64,000 nucleotides of DNA from JASHSH01 sp036490215 (lineage in GTDB: Bacteria > Pseudomonadota > Alphaproteobacteria > Rhodospirillales > Magnetospirillaceae): contig DASXEH010000018.1 in the NCBI GenBank assembly GCA_036490215.1, positions 1 through 64,000 on the forward strand, written 5' to 3'. Positions 45,784 to 54,562 of this stretch are shown in pieces. The notes beneath the pieces were generated by a model. It was not told the DNA's origin. It was given only the letters and a program-made list of their open reading frames with translations, and made no database searches. The position numbers were made by a program, and so were the translations under genes. Numbering within the stretch: position 1 is the first letter of the stretch; each line of letters opens with the position of its first letter.

Positions 45784-46808
45784 GCTGCCGCCCCGCATTG
45801 TTGGATGATGTAAGACGGTGAACGCCAGCGCACGATGTCGTCGAAATAGGCGGTGTTGTTATACGGGTTGGTACCGCCGAGCGGATTGCCCTGGACGAAG
45901 GCCGGGTTGCTGTCGGTTGCCCCAACCAACATGTCTCCTACGACGCCGTCGTTGTATTTCTTGTTTATGGAAACGACCCCCGAAGATGGCTTGATCTGTG
46001 AGCCGGCTTGGGTCCAACCGTACCAGCGCGATGGGCCATGACTGATCAGTACATAAGCGGCGCGCAGGCCATAGAGGCCGACAAAGTTGGTTGTGTATGT
46101 GGGGGCGGTGCTCAACGATACCGCAGCAGCCACCGTTCCGGGGTTGGCGGAGGTGAGCTCGGTGGTGTTGTTTGCCGCAGAATAGACGGGAATGTAATTG
46201 TCGAAAGGATAGGTGGGGATGTTGTACGTCCCGTAGGTCAAACTTGTCGTCCCGGGCGTCATATTCGTGGCGGTCTTATTGCCGTCGCAAATGATCGAGC
46301 GAAAAGCGCCGAGCGGTGGAATCGTCGAAGTGGCATTGCGGCTCAAACAAAAAAGGGTGCCGCTATTGTCAACGAGGGTCGCAACGTCGGTGATCATCGG
46401 GTTGGCAGGAAAATACGATATGCGAGTATTGTAGCCGTCGAGCGAATAGGTCTCATCCAGGCCCAAAGTCCGCCAAGGAATGACCGCCGCGCTATTGCTG
46501 TTCTGGCTCGAATAGACGCCCATGTCGCAAGTATCGTTATAGGTTCCGGCGTTTTCCTGGGTGACCTCCAGACCGTAATGGGCATTCGTGCTGCTCAGGC
46601 TCCCGTCAGCCGGGCAGGGCAATCGGTTGTTGCGGATCGCATAGACAACCAGGGCCGCCTCGATCTGGTCCAGTGCCGTATTGGTTTGATTGATCTTGGC
46701 CTGAGTCACGATCGGGCCGATGGCCAATATCCCGCCACCGACCACCAGACCGATAATGGCCAACACAAAGGCCATTTCGATCAGCGTGAAGCCCCGCTGC
46801 CTAGTCAT
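45768..46808 (-). CDS. Type IV prepilin-like protein (minor pseudopilin)
   Basis: A 346-residue protein with a canonical prepilin leader: MTRQRG cleaved before FTLIEMAFVLAIIGLVVGG, with Glu5 present. The head domain is large and carries four blocks also found in the 1226-residue neighbour: LPCPADG, VIPWRTLG, AYVLISHG and YFDDI. It has several Cys that may form disulfides. ATG at 46808 is preceded by AGGGGACA; an upstream in-frame start at 46841 would lengthen the leader. It is longer than usual major pilins, so a minor or tip-complex role is likelier. Confidence 0.85.
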   Translation of the reverse strand: MTRQRGFTLIEMAFVLAIIGLVVGGGILAIGPIVTQAKINQTNTALDQIEAALVVYAIRNNRLPCPADGSLSSTNAHYGLEVTQENAGTYNDTCDMGVYSSQNSNSAAVIPWRTLGLDETYSLDGYNTRISYFPANPMITDVATLVDNSGTLFCLSRNATSTIPPLGAFRSIICDGNKTATNMTPGTTSLTYGTYNIPTYPFDNYIPVYSAANNTTELTSANPGTVAAAVSLSTAPTYTTNFVGLYGLRAAYVLISHGPSRWYGWTQAGSQIKPSSGVVSINKKYNDGVVGDMLVGATDSNPAFVQGNPLGGTNPYNNTAYFDDIVRWRSPSYIIQQCGAAACGNP

Positions 46809-46944
46809 TGTCCCCTGGCCGAATCCCACCACGCCTCGCATTATCCTGGTCCCCCGATATCAAAGCAAGCGAACCCCAGGGGTACTTCGTCTGGGCTGGT
46901 TTTTTGAGCCCATTTTTCCCTCACAAATCCAATCTTCTGAGCCG

Positions 46945-47250
46945 TCAAGGGCTTGATACCGTCTGCAGTTGCCCACCCGTGATTTGGCATTGAAAACCCT
47001 TGTAGGGCACGCTGTCGGAAGGGCTGACCACGACGAGAGTCAGGGTGACGCTCGTTTTGGACAACGCCGTCCGATACCACTGGTACGGGTAGACGGTGCC
47101 GTTGATTGTGGCCAACTGAACCGCCCGAGATTTAAATGCCAGGGCGCACATCGTCGCCAAATCGACGGGCGCTGCACGGCTGGGGGAGATTGGCATCGCA
47201 AGCAGCACCGCTGCGGCAAGGACGATGAGCAAGCGAGAATTGCGCATCAT
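46945..47250 (-). CDS. Small secreted protein of unknown function in the pilus operon
   Basis: A 101-residue protein with a Sec signal peptide (RLLIVLAAAVLLAMPISPSRA) and two Cys (MCALAF, FQCQITGG) that could pair. The rest is Thr/Val-rich beta sequence. The ATG pair at 47250 and 47247 overlaps the stop of the giant pseudopilin-like gene, so translation is coupled. I recognise no family. It may be a chaperone or subunit for the giant protein. Confidence 0.7.
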   Translation of the reverse strand: MMRNSRLLIVLAAAVLLAMPISPSRAAPVDLATMCALAFKSRAVQLATINGTVYPYQWYRTALSKTSVTLTLVVVSPSDSVPYKGFQCQITGGQLQTVSSP

Positions 47251-50200
47251 TGCGAATACTGCCCGCAATCGCTGGTCATCAAGACCGGCGGGTTCCACCA
47301 TTCATCGAGCCCCTCAAGATTGCAGCGTCCGGCGCCGGTGTCGTTCCAGCAGGCGCCCAAGCCCTCGAAGAGCATACCGTAATCGTTAAAGATCGCGGAT
47401 GTGTCGGTGTAGATGTAAGGCAGAACCTGAAATACCAGAATATTGAAACGAACTGCCGCGCCGGTTGAGGCGTTGAACTGAAGATTTGCGAATTGATAGT
47501 CGCGCTGATCGGTGTACTGCTGAAGACTCTGGGAGCCTGAGCGGTCGCCCGCCACAGGCTGAGACCAAATCTGGCTCGGCAGTGCTGCGGCCGTCGTTAC
47601 CGTCGGATGCTGGATGATCGGCGCGTATTGATAACCGGCAACGGCGGTGCGCTGATCCACGGTCGCGCCATATAGGCCAGTCGGTGACGCCGGACCGGGG
47701 CATGCCGGATAGCTGGAGTGAACCGCGGAATTGCCATAGGTCGACGAAATCGGCGATGACGCCGATGTCGCCTGACTTAGCGTGACCTGCGTGCCCGAGA
47801 TTGCTGTACTCACCGTGCCGATCGGGATGCCATAGCCGGTGATCACGGAGCCGATACCAGGCATCGCCGAGGCCGAGACGGTAATGCCGGTCGAACTCGA
47901 GAGCCACGTGCCGCTGGCGGCCGTTTCAGTGTAGTTCGGGTAATAATTGAGGTTCAGCGCCGCGGCCGTCTCTGTGCCTTGTGGGTATTTGGACACCGTC
48001 ACGCCTGTGCTCGAATACCCATAGACCAGCGTGTTATCTTGAAGGTTCGGGTTCTCGATATTTTCGAGCAGGCCGATAATCGATGCCTCAGATGCCAGCG
48101 TCGATATCGACAGGTTGCTGATCGCGGTGCTAGCCGCGGTGATGTTGCCGGTGGTTCCGATGACCGGTGTGCCCTTGACGATCGTGATCGTCTCGGTTCC
48201 CGAAGGGGAGATCGTCGATGATTGCGTCACCACAACCGAGCTCAGCCCCACCGAAACGATATAGCCTGCAGGCAGATCGGATGCAGCGATCTCTTCGCCC
48301 GGCAACAGGCCGGCCGTGTTGATGTTGGTGATCGTCGTCGAACCTGGCGTCAGCGTGCCTGAGATATTCACTGCTGGGTTAAGCGGCGCGATATTGAGAT
48401 TGGCGGCTGTCTGACTCGCAGTCGCGTTTTGCGTCATCGACAATGTCGCTCCATCGACAACACTCGAGACATAGGTTCCCGATGGGAAGGCGGGGTTTTC
48501 GATGTGGTCCCCGGCAATGAACCCGTTGGTATTGGGCGAAACGTTCTGAATCTGGCTCGATCCGTTGGCGATGTCGCCGGTGATGCCTGTGATCGGGTCG
48601 CGCGTGGCGACAAATATGTCGCTTCCGGAACCGCTTATCGTTGCGGCTTGCGAGAGGGTCAGTGTGGTTCCGTTGATCGCCGCTATGCTGGTGCCGCTCG
48701 GAATGCCGGTGCCATAGATGGCCTGACCGGTGGCCATGCCGAGCGACGACGAAACGGTCGCGGTCGTTGTCCCGTTCAGCGTTGTCGTGACAGGTGTGCT
48801 GACATAATTGTTGACTTGAACATAGAAGGAGCTGGAGTACGGCGACGTACCCTGCACAGCGGCCTGCGACAAGCCGACCCAGTTCGCCCCGGTGACGGAA
48901 TCGGTTCCTAGACTGGCGATGGTCGTTCCCGGCGAGATCCCAGAGCCGGCGATGAGCTGGCCGATGACAAGGTCGGTTGTCGGTGAGGCATAGGTGATCG
49001 AAAGCGATCCCGAGGTCGAGATGCCGGAAATCGTTTCGGCGTTATTGATATTAGTGTCGTAGCCGTTGCTCAGAACCTTGGTTCCGACCTTGGTCCACGG
49101 CGTGATCGTCAGCACCCGCGATGTGAAGGTCGTTCCGGTGCCGAGAACCGTGTTGGAGAGCGACAGCGACAGCGCCGAGGAGCTTTGCAGCGACACAGCA
49201 TTGATTGTCGTACCCTGCGGGATGTTCGGGCCGGTAACGGTATACCCGACATTAATCGCACTCAGCAGGGTAGAGCCCGTTAACGCGGTGCTGGTGTTAT
49301 TGAGATAAACGGCAACGTTGGTGATGTCGGCGCTGCTTGTAGCGGTGGTGCCGGTAGCACTGAAATTGGACTGCATGAAGCCGACGGTTTCGTTCGCCGC
49401 GGTGCCGCTGGCAGCCTGCGACACTGTGAGCTGGGTTCCATTGATCGCAGTGATGTAGGTGAATTCGGGAAAATACGTGGAGTCGACGACGACGTCGCCC
49501 ACCGCCAATTCCGACGCGATCGTTGCGGCATCGGGAGTGCCGGCCTGCGTGAGGATAAGTGTGGTCGAGTTGATAAGACTGGTCGAAGAGTAGACGGGCG
49601 CCTGATAGGCATCGACGACGACCTGCATGCCGCCGTCGACGAGGTAATCGACGAAAGCGTAACTCTGATAGGAATAGGCGAGGTTGTAGGTCAGCGTCTG
49701 CGTGGGGACTAGATAGTTGGCCCAAGAGGCGCCGTCGAAGCATTCGGTGCAGTCGCCTATGTCGTTGGGGCCGACCCAGTCGCCATTTATATTCTGGTTG
49801 CCGATGCTGATTCCCGAATTGCTGATCGGATCGTGAACACAGACGGCGCCCAGATTGCCCACCAAGTTCAGGCATTCGGTCAAGGGCGGGGTGCAAGTGT
49901 AGCCGTTGCAGGTCGAGCTCGAATAGGAATAGGTGTTCGCGAGCGAGGCGGCGCTGCTCGATCCGGGGCAAAAGTGCGCGCCCGAACCGCAGGAATAGCT
50001 GTTGGTGATCGTGCCGGCATGGCCGGCGAGTACAGTCCCGCCGCTGTTGCGGGTCGCGGAGGGCGCGCCGCCACCGCCGTTGCCGCCGCTGTTGCCACAA
50101 CCGGGGTTGCCGTAGGTGTTGCACGACGAATCGCCATTGCCGACCGTATTCGAGTAGTTGAGCGCGTCGACAATATCGCTGGCCTTCTCGTAGAGAAGCA

Positions 50201-50927
50201 CGTCATCGAAATAGCTGGTGCCAGCCTTAAAATCGGTATCGTACGGCCAAACTTGGAACGAGGTGTTCGAGCCCTCGAAAGAGGTATCTTGCGTGTTGGT
50301 GTATTCGTTGACGGTCGAAGCCGGCAGCGGCTTTTTCTGTTGGCCGGACAACAGATAAGCGCCGGATCCATCCAACCCATAGCTGATCAAGACATAGGCG
50401 TAGCTCTGTGAGGTGGCGCAGGTCGTTGTGCAGATCGCGACACCGATCGTATCGTATTGATTAAGCCCTTCCGTGCCGTTTTGGTAGGTGGGGTTACTTT
50501 GCGTTGTCAGGAATGAACGGGTAGTGGTTGTCAAACCGCTCGAGACGGCATAACCGAATTCGCGACCATAGGCGTCGATGGCGTCTTGATAGGTGATGCC
50601 GATCGTCTTCCACGGTACGACACCTTTGCTGGTGGTGACCGAGCAATTCGCGACCCCGACATTGGGACTGGTGAGCTGCAGGGTTCCGTCCGCCGGGCAT
50701 GGTAGGTAGAAGTTGCGCGCAACAAATGTATGCAGCGCATTCTTGACCACGTTCATCTGATACGCGCCCGCCTGGTGCCGGCCCAACGTGGCTCTCGCAC
50801 CGACATAGTTGAGGCCGGCCGCCACGCTGGCCACAAGCAGCACCAGCGCCACAACGCCCATCAAAACGGCCTGGCCCGACTGGTTGTCCCGCCGCTGATT
50901 GGTCAATTTTCGGATCCCCGCATTCAT
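47247..50927 (-). CDS. Giant pseudopilin-like protein with adhesin-type beta repeats
   Basis: A 1226-residue protein. The N-terminus (QSGQAVLMGVVALVLLVASV) is a prepilin-like helix without Glu5, as in PilX/GspK-like minor subunits. A head domain (about residues 65-260) shares LPCPADG, VVPWKTIG, AYVLISYG and YFDDV with the neighbouring pseudopilin. A Gly/Ser/Cys-rich region follows, then about 600 residues of beta repeats of the form GxGIPxGTxIxxINGTxLTLSQAAT, as seen in phage and adhesin fibres. The last 140 residues are aromatic-rich with Cys. Base composition looks less GC-rich and more Thr/Ser-codon rich than neighbours. Likely a surface-exposed tip adhesin; that role is inference. Confidence 0.8.
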   Translation of the reverse strand: MNAGIRKLTNQRRDNQSGQAVLMGVVALVLLVASVAAGLNYVGARATLGRHQAGAYQMNVVKNALHTFVARNFYLPCPADGTLQLTSPNVGVANCSVTTSKGVVPWKTIGITYQDAIDAYGREFGYAVSSGLTTTTRSFLTTQSNPTYQNGTEGLNQYDTIGVAICTTTCATSQSYAYVLISYGLDGSGAYLLSGQQKKPLPASTVNEYTNTQDTSFEGSNTSFQVWPYDTDFKAGTSYFDDVLLYEKASDIVDALNYSNTVGNGDSSCNTYGNPGCGNSGGNGGGGAPSATRNSGGTVLAGHAGTITNSYSCGSGAHFCPGSSSAASLANTYSYSSSTCNGYTCTPPLTECLNLVGNLGAVCVHDPISNSGISIGNQNINGDWVGPNDIGDCTECFDGASWANYLVPTQTLTYNLAYSYQSYAFVDYLVDGGMQVVVDAYQAPVYSSTSLINSTTLILTQAGTPDAATIASELAVGDVVVDSTYFPEFTYITAINGTQLTVSQAASGTAANETVGFMQSNFSATGTTATSSADITNVAVYLNNTSTALTGSTLLSAINVGYTVTGPNIPQGTTINAVSLQSSSALSLSLSNTVLGTGTTFTSRVLTITPWTKVGTKVLSNGYDTNINNAETISGISTSGSLSITYASPTTDLVIGQLIAGSGISPGTTIASLGTDSVTGANWVGLSQAAVQGTSPYSSSFYVQVNNYVSTPVTTTLNGTTTATVSSSLGMATGQAIYGTGIPSGTSIAAINGTTLTLSQAATISGSGSDIFVATRDPITGITGDIANGSSQIQNVSPNTNGFIAGDHIENPAFPSGTYVSSVVDGATLSMTQNATASQTAANLNIAPLNPAVNISGTLTPGSTTITNINTAGLLPGEEIAASDLPAGYIVSVGLSSVVVTQSSTISPSGTETITIVKGTPVIGTTGNITAASTAISNLSISTLASEASIIGLLENIENPNLQDNTLVYGYSSTGVTVSKYPQGTETAAALNLNYYPNYTETAASGTWLSSSTGITVSASAMPGIGSVITGYGIPIGTVSTAISGTQVTLSQATSASSPISSTYGNSAVHSSYPACPGPASPTGLYGATVDQRTAVAGYQYAPIIQHPTVTTAAALPSQIWSQPVAGDRSGSQSLQQYTDQRDYQFANLQFNASTGAAVRFNILVFQVLPYIYTDTSAIFNDYGMLFEGLGACWNDTGAGRCNLEGLDEWWNPPVLMTSDCGQYSQ

Positions 50928-51013
50928 CACTTTAAGGATACCCGGGGAGGGGTGTTATCTCAACGCTTGCGATCACAGCCAAACCCCCGAAATTGCTAAA
51001 TTTTCGAGGCAGA

Positions 51014-51748
51014 TCAATCATCCAGCGAAGGCGGGGCGATGGTCTCGAAGACGCTGCGCAGACCCTCGCCCCATTGCTTCCTGATACCGGTCATATAGCC
51101 GTCGCCCTCGCCCAAGCGGCGGAGGTGCCGGGTCGACAGCGTATCCTTCTCGTAACACAGCAAATCGACCGGCAGACCGACCGACAGATTCGAGCGCATG
51201 GTCGAATCGAACGAGATCAGCACCAGTTTGGCGGCCTGTTCGATCGGCATGCCGAACTTCAGGATGCGGTCGAACACCGGACGGCCGTATTTGATCTCGC
51301 CGGCTTGAAAAAACGGCGTATCCGGCGCGGCCTCGATGAAATTGCCCGGCGTATAGAGGTGGAACAGCCGCGGCCGTTCGCCCTTGATCTGCCCGCCCAG
51401 GATCAGCGTTGCCGTGAAATCGGTGTTGTGCTGTGCCATCGAGGCGCCATCGACCTTCTGCACCTCGCGCATGGCTTCGCCGACGATCCGCGCCACCCGA
51501 TACATGGTTTTGGCCATGCCGATGTCGCGGTCTTCGTCACCTGAGCCATTCCATTCCTCGACTAAGGATATGGTGGATTGGGTGAAGCTGAGATTGCCGG
51601 CGCTGAGGATCGAGACCACGTAATGATCGGGTTTCTGCCAGATCGTCATCTTGCGATAGGTGGCGATGACGTCAACGCCCGCATTGGTGCGCGAATCGGA
51701 GGCCATGATCAGGCCGCCATCCAAAAGCACACCCACGCAATAGGTCAT
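51014..51748 (-). CDS. Anbu-type proteasome-like Ntn peptidase
   Basis: A 244-residue homologue of proteasome beta subunits of the Anbu class. The N-terminus MTYCVGVLLDGGLIMASDSRT carries Thr2, which becomes the N-terminal nucleophile after Met removal, and the SDSRTNAGVD segment is diagnostic. Asp/Lys residues of the Ntn active site follow in ATYRKMTIWQK. The ATG at 51748 is chosen because the longer frame to 51772 would bury the Thr. The usual Anbu partners (ATP-grasp, alpha-E, transglutaminase-like proteins) are not adjacent. Confidence 0.88.
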   Translation of the reverse strand: MTYCVGVLLDGGLIMASDSRTNAGVDVIATYRKMTIWQKPDHYVVSILSAGNLSFTQSTISLVEEWNGSGDEDRDIGMAKTMYRVARIVGEAMREVQKVDGASMAQHNTDFTATLILGGQIKGERPRLFHLYTPGNFIEAAPDTPFFQAGEIKYGRPVFDRILKFGMPIEQAAKLVLISFDSTMRSNLSVGLPVDLLCYEKDTLSTRHLRRLGEGDGYMTGIRKQWGEGLRSVFETIAPPSLDD

Positions 51749-51960
51749 CGCTCGAACTCCCCCGCGCGCCACCCAATTTCCGTGCCCCAGGGCATATTTC
51801 GGGCTTGCGCGGGGAAACCTTAACCGATGGCAAACCTGCCGTCACGAGGAGAGGAATCCCGCCATATTTGGAGCAAATCCTTGGATTTAGCCCTGCCGGG
51901 GCTTGCTTGGCCGGCGACGGGACGGCAAAGTTGCACGGTTCTCCCCAAGATCAGGCGGTC

Positions 51961-52428
51961 ATGCATTTTCCCGGTCGGCTCTGGCGCCTCTTTTTCTTCC
52001 TGACTCTGGTGGTCGCCGCGGCATTCCCTGCCATGGCCGCCAGTCTCGGCCCGCTCACCATCCATACCTCGGACGGCAAGGCGCATGTCTTCACCGTCGA
52101 GATGGCGACCACCGATGCCGAGCGCGAATATGGCCTGATGAACCGGCCGAGCATGGATGTCGATCACGGCATGCTGTTCGATTTCGGTTCCGAGCAGCCG
52201 ATCTATATGTGGATGAAGAACACGCTGATCCCGCTCGATATGATTTTTATCGACCGCACTGGCAAAGTCGTCGGCGTAGCGGCGCGGGCCGTGCCTGAAT
52301 CAACCGAAATCATCCCTTCGCCGGGGCCGATCCGTGCGGTTCTCGAGGTCAATGGCGGTGTAGCCGACCGGATTGGGCTCAAAGTCGGCGATCGGGTTGA
52401 GCACTCGATGTTTCCGGCGAAGAACTAA
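51961..52428 (+). CDS. DUF192 family exported protein
   Basis: A 155-residue protein with a Sec signal (RLFFFLTLVVAAAFPAMAA) and the compact DUF192 fold, recognised by EREYGLMNRPSMDVDHGMLF, YMWMKNTLIPLDMIFI and the Gly-rich C-terminus. The family occurs in many bacteria and archaea; function is not established. The frame is open from 51805, but the ATG at 51961 begins right at the signal peptide. It is divergent from anbu and convergent with zur. Confidence 0.88.
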   Translation: MHFPGRLWRLFFFLTLVVAAAFPAMAASLGPLTIHTSDGKAHVFTVEMATTDAEREYGLMNRPSMDVDHGMLFDFGSEQPIYMWMKNTLIPLDMIFIDRTGKVVGVAARAVPESTEIIPSPGPIRAVLEVNGGVADRIGLKVGDRVEHSMFPAKN

Positions 52429-52443
52429 ATCAGCGTCTGAGGC

Positions 52444-52944
52444 TTAGGCTTTCGCTTTCGCCGTCGCATCCTGGCAGGCGGGACACAGGCCTTCGACTTC
52501 GATTGTTTGGCGTGCGACGGTGAACCCGCGTGACGACGCTGCGCGGCGCAAACGTTCGTCGATCCCGTCGTCCTCAAACTCCGCCGCCCTGCCACATCCT
52601 GTGCAGAGTAGCAGCAGCGCCGCATGCGATTCTTCAGGATGCGCGCAGCCGAGATAGGCATTCAAGCTTTCCACGCGATGGACCAACCCCTGTTCCATCA
52701 GGAAATCGAGGGCGCGATAGACCGTGGGTGGTGCCGCGTTGTGGCCTTCGGCGTTCAGCGCGTCGAGCAGTGCGTAAGCGCCGACGGGTGCGTGGCTCTT
52801 CCACACCAGTTCGAGCACATGACGGCGGATGGCGGTCAGCCGCGCGCCGTTGCGCTCGCAATGCTCCTCCGCCTGATCGAGCGCGGTGCGCACGCAGTCG
52901 GCGTGATCGTGTTCCAGGGTAGGGAAAGGAGCGGTCTCGGTCAT
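52444..52944 (-). CDS. zur: Fur-family regulator, Zur type
   Basis: A 166-residue metal-dependent repressor. The winged-helix has LTAIRRHVLELVWKS and APPTVYRALDFLMEQGLVHR, and the dimer domain has two CxxC pairs (CTGCG and CPAC) for the structural zinc with HPEESHAALLLL for regulatory metal. The N-terminal DHADCVRTALDQAEEHC holds two further Cys. The subgroup is Zur rather than Fur or PerR by overall sequence; zinc genes are not in the window. Confidence 0.85.
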   Translation of the reverse strand: MTETAPFPTLEHDHADCVRTALDQAEEHCERNGARLTAIRRHVLELVWKSHAPVGAYALLDALNAEGHNAAPPTVYRALDFLMEQGLVHRVESLNAYLGCAHPEESHAALLLLCTGCGRAAEFEDDGIDERLRRAASSRGFTVARQTIEVEGLCPACQDATAKAKA

Positions 52945-53083
52945 CGTGGCGTAACCCTATCATAGATATGGGGGGGCCGGCAGCCGCCGCCAAGGATGGG
53001 TGTGGAACCGCGGAGTTTGCCCTACGCCTTGTTTCGCATCCCGGGATGGGCATAATGGCGGCCTTGCCGCCGCATGGCCCGGC

Positions 53084-53157
53084 GCGGGTGTAGCTCAATG
53101 GTAGAGCAGAAGCTTCCCAAGCTTACGACGAGGGTTCGATTCCCTTCACCCGCTCCA
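53084..53157 (+). tRNA. tRNA-Gly(CCC)
   Basis: A 74-nt cloverleaf with encoded CCA: acceptor GCGGGTG/CACCCGC, D-stem GCTC/GAGC, anticodon loop TTCCCAA with CCC at 53116-53118, and T-arm GAGGG TTCGATT CCCTT. It matches the E. coli glyU plan. The 27-43 pair of the anticodon stem looks mismatched (G-A). Its 3' end is the probable attachment site for the island that starts just after it. Confidence 0.96.
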
Positions 53158-53181
53158 ATAAAATCAATGGCTTAGAAAAGC

Positions 53182-53206
53182 GCCCTCGACGAAAAGGGCA
53201 TTTTTT
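53182..53206 (+). terminator. Intrinsic terminator after tRNA-Gly
   Basis: GCCCT / AGGGC stem with an 8-nt loop, then A and TTTTTT. It lies 25 nt past the tRNA and before the integrase repeats. Confidence 0.7.
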
Positions 53207-53246
53207 GTTCCAAATTGTTCCACGGCGTCAAAAAAGTGTGGAACAA
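53205..53246. repeat. Repeated TTGTTCCA(C) sites before the integrase gene
   Basis: TTGTTCCA occurs at 53205-53212 and 53215-53223 (as TTGTTCCAC) and inverted as GTGGAACAA at 53238-53246, ending two bases before the integrase ATG. These look like arm-type integrase or recombination-directionality-factor sites and would overlap the ribosome-binding region. Confidence 0.5.
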
Positions 53247-53247
53247 A

Positions 53248-54318
53248 ATGGCGAGCATTCAGAAGCGCGGTCCCCATCAGTATCTCGTGCGCGTTCGGCG
53301 CAACGGCGTCTCGAAGTTCAAGACCTTCGAGACGGTCAGCGAAGCCGAAGAGTGGGCGCGCTTCCTCGAAGGCAAGATCACCGGTGGCGAGATCGATGCG
53401 AATTCCGCAGACGCTGACGCGTCGCTGCGTGCTGCCCTCGATTGGTACGAACTCGTCATCGTTCCCCGGACGCCGCGATCGTCGAAGGGGAAGATCGGCC
53501 AGATCAAATATTGGCGCGCAAGTCGCTTCGCAGATTGGTCGCTGAAGGCACTCCATCCGTGGGATCTGCTGGAGTGGCGCCGCGGGGTTCTGGACGAAGA
53601 CAATGCCGAGGACGGCGAGCAAATCGGACCCGAGGCGGAATTCAGCGCGCAGACCTGCGTTCATCGCCTCAATCTGATCTCGCACCTCTATGGACAATGG
53701 TCGCTCATCCACAGGGTCTCACTCGACAACCCTGTTGTCCGCGGTGTTCGTCCGGAATTGGACAATGGTCGCAATCGCCGGCTGGACTCCAAGCGAGACC
53801 GCAAAGGCCACGACGAAGAAGCGCGATTGCTGATCGCGTGCGACGATTCAAATTCGACGTGGCTCGGTGCCGCCGCTCGCATCGCGCTCGAGACTTGCAT
53901 TCGCCAAGCCGAGTTGGCCGGCCTGGACTGGAAGCGGGTGCATCTCTCGGGCCAATACCCGTATCTCGACTTGCCGAAGACGAAGAACGATCTCCCGCGT
54001 CGTGTCCCTCTCAGCAAAGCGGCCGTTAAAGCGTTTAAGTCGTTCGTGCCGAAAGGCGCCGTGGCCGCCACGGCCGGTAAGGTTCTACCAATCGAGACGC
54101 CTCGAGCGGTCGGCCATGCGTTCCGCACCTCTGTGAAGGACGACAAATTTCCCGACTTGCGATGGCACGATCTGCGACACGAGGCGATCAGCCGGCTTTT
54201 CGAGAAGACCGATCTTCGCGACCACGAGATCATGGCGATCACCGGCCATCTCTCGCCGGAGATGTTGCGGCGATATACGCATCTGAGATCGCATCGATTG
54301 GCGAAGAGGCTGGGATAA
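53248..54318 (+). CDS. Tyrosine-type site-specific integrase
   Basis: A 356-residue phage-type integrase. The N-terminal arm-binding part is basic (SIQKRGPHQYLVRVRRNG), a SAM-like core-binding domain follows, and the catalytic domain shows Arg in LETCIRQAELAGL, the HxLR motif in WHDLRHEAISRL, and His plus Tyr in ITGHLSPEMLRRYTHLR. ATG at 53248 is chosen; an upstream TTG at 53215 would read through the inverted repeats. Placed directly after tRNA-Gly, it marks the left end of a genomic island. The matching right att copy is not in the window. Confidence 0.92.
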   Translation: MASIQKRGPHQYLVRVRRNGVSKFKTFETVSEAEEWARFLEGKITGGEIDANSADADASLRAALDWYELVIVPRTPRSSKGKIGQIKYWRASRFADWSLKALHPWDLLEWRRGVLDEDNAEDGEQIGPEAEFSAQTCVHRLNLISHLYGQWSLIHRVSLDNPVVRGVRPELDNGRNRRLDSKRDRKGHDEEARLLIACDDSNSTWLGAAARIALETCIRQAELAGLDWKRVHLSGQYPYLDLPKTKNDLPRRVPLSKAAVKAFKSFVPKGAVAATAGKVLPIETPRAVGHAFRTSVKDDKFPDLRWHDLRHEAISRLFEKTDLRDHEIMAITGHLSPEMLRRYTHLRSHRLAKRLG

Positions 54319-54562
54319 GGCCTTCTTATTTCAAAGAGCAACGCTTCGAAATTGAGTCGCGACCGATCGACAGGTTGCCCATCTCAATGAAATCCAGCTG
54401 CGCGGCTTGAAGCCTTCTCCGTCTGGGGAAGCGGATGATTTCGCGGCGCCTTTGGGCGGAATTGCCATAATGCTCGCGATCAGAAATGATCGTCGCTCAG
54501 GGGATTCCATCGGAGGAATCGACGTGTTATTGTAATCGCGGATATAGCGAATGTGATTTTCG
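54319..54562. other. Gap upstream of the IetAS pair
   Basis: 244 bp without a convincing gene. A GGAGGAATCGACG stretch and AT-rich TGTTATTGTAATC near 54520-54540 could hold the promoter of the AAA ATPase gene. Confidence 0.3.
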
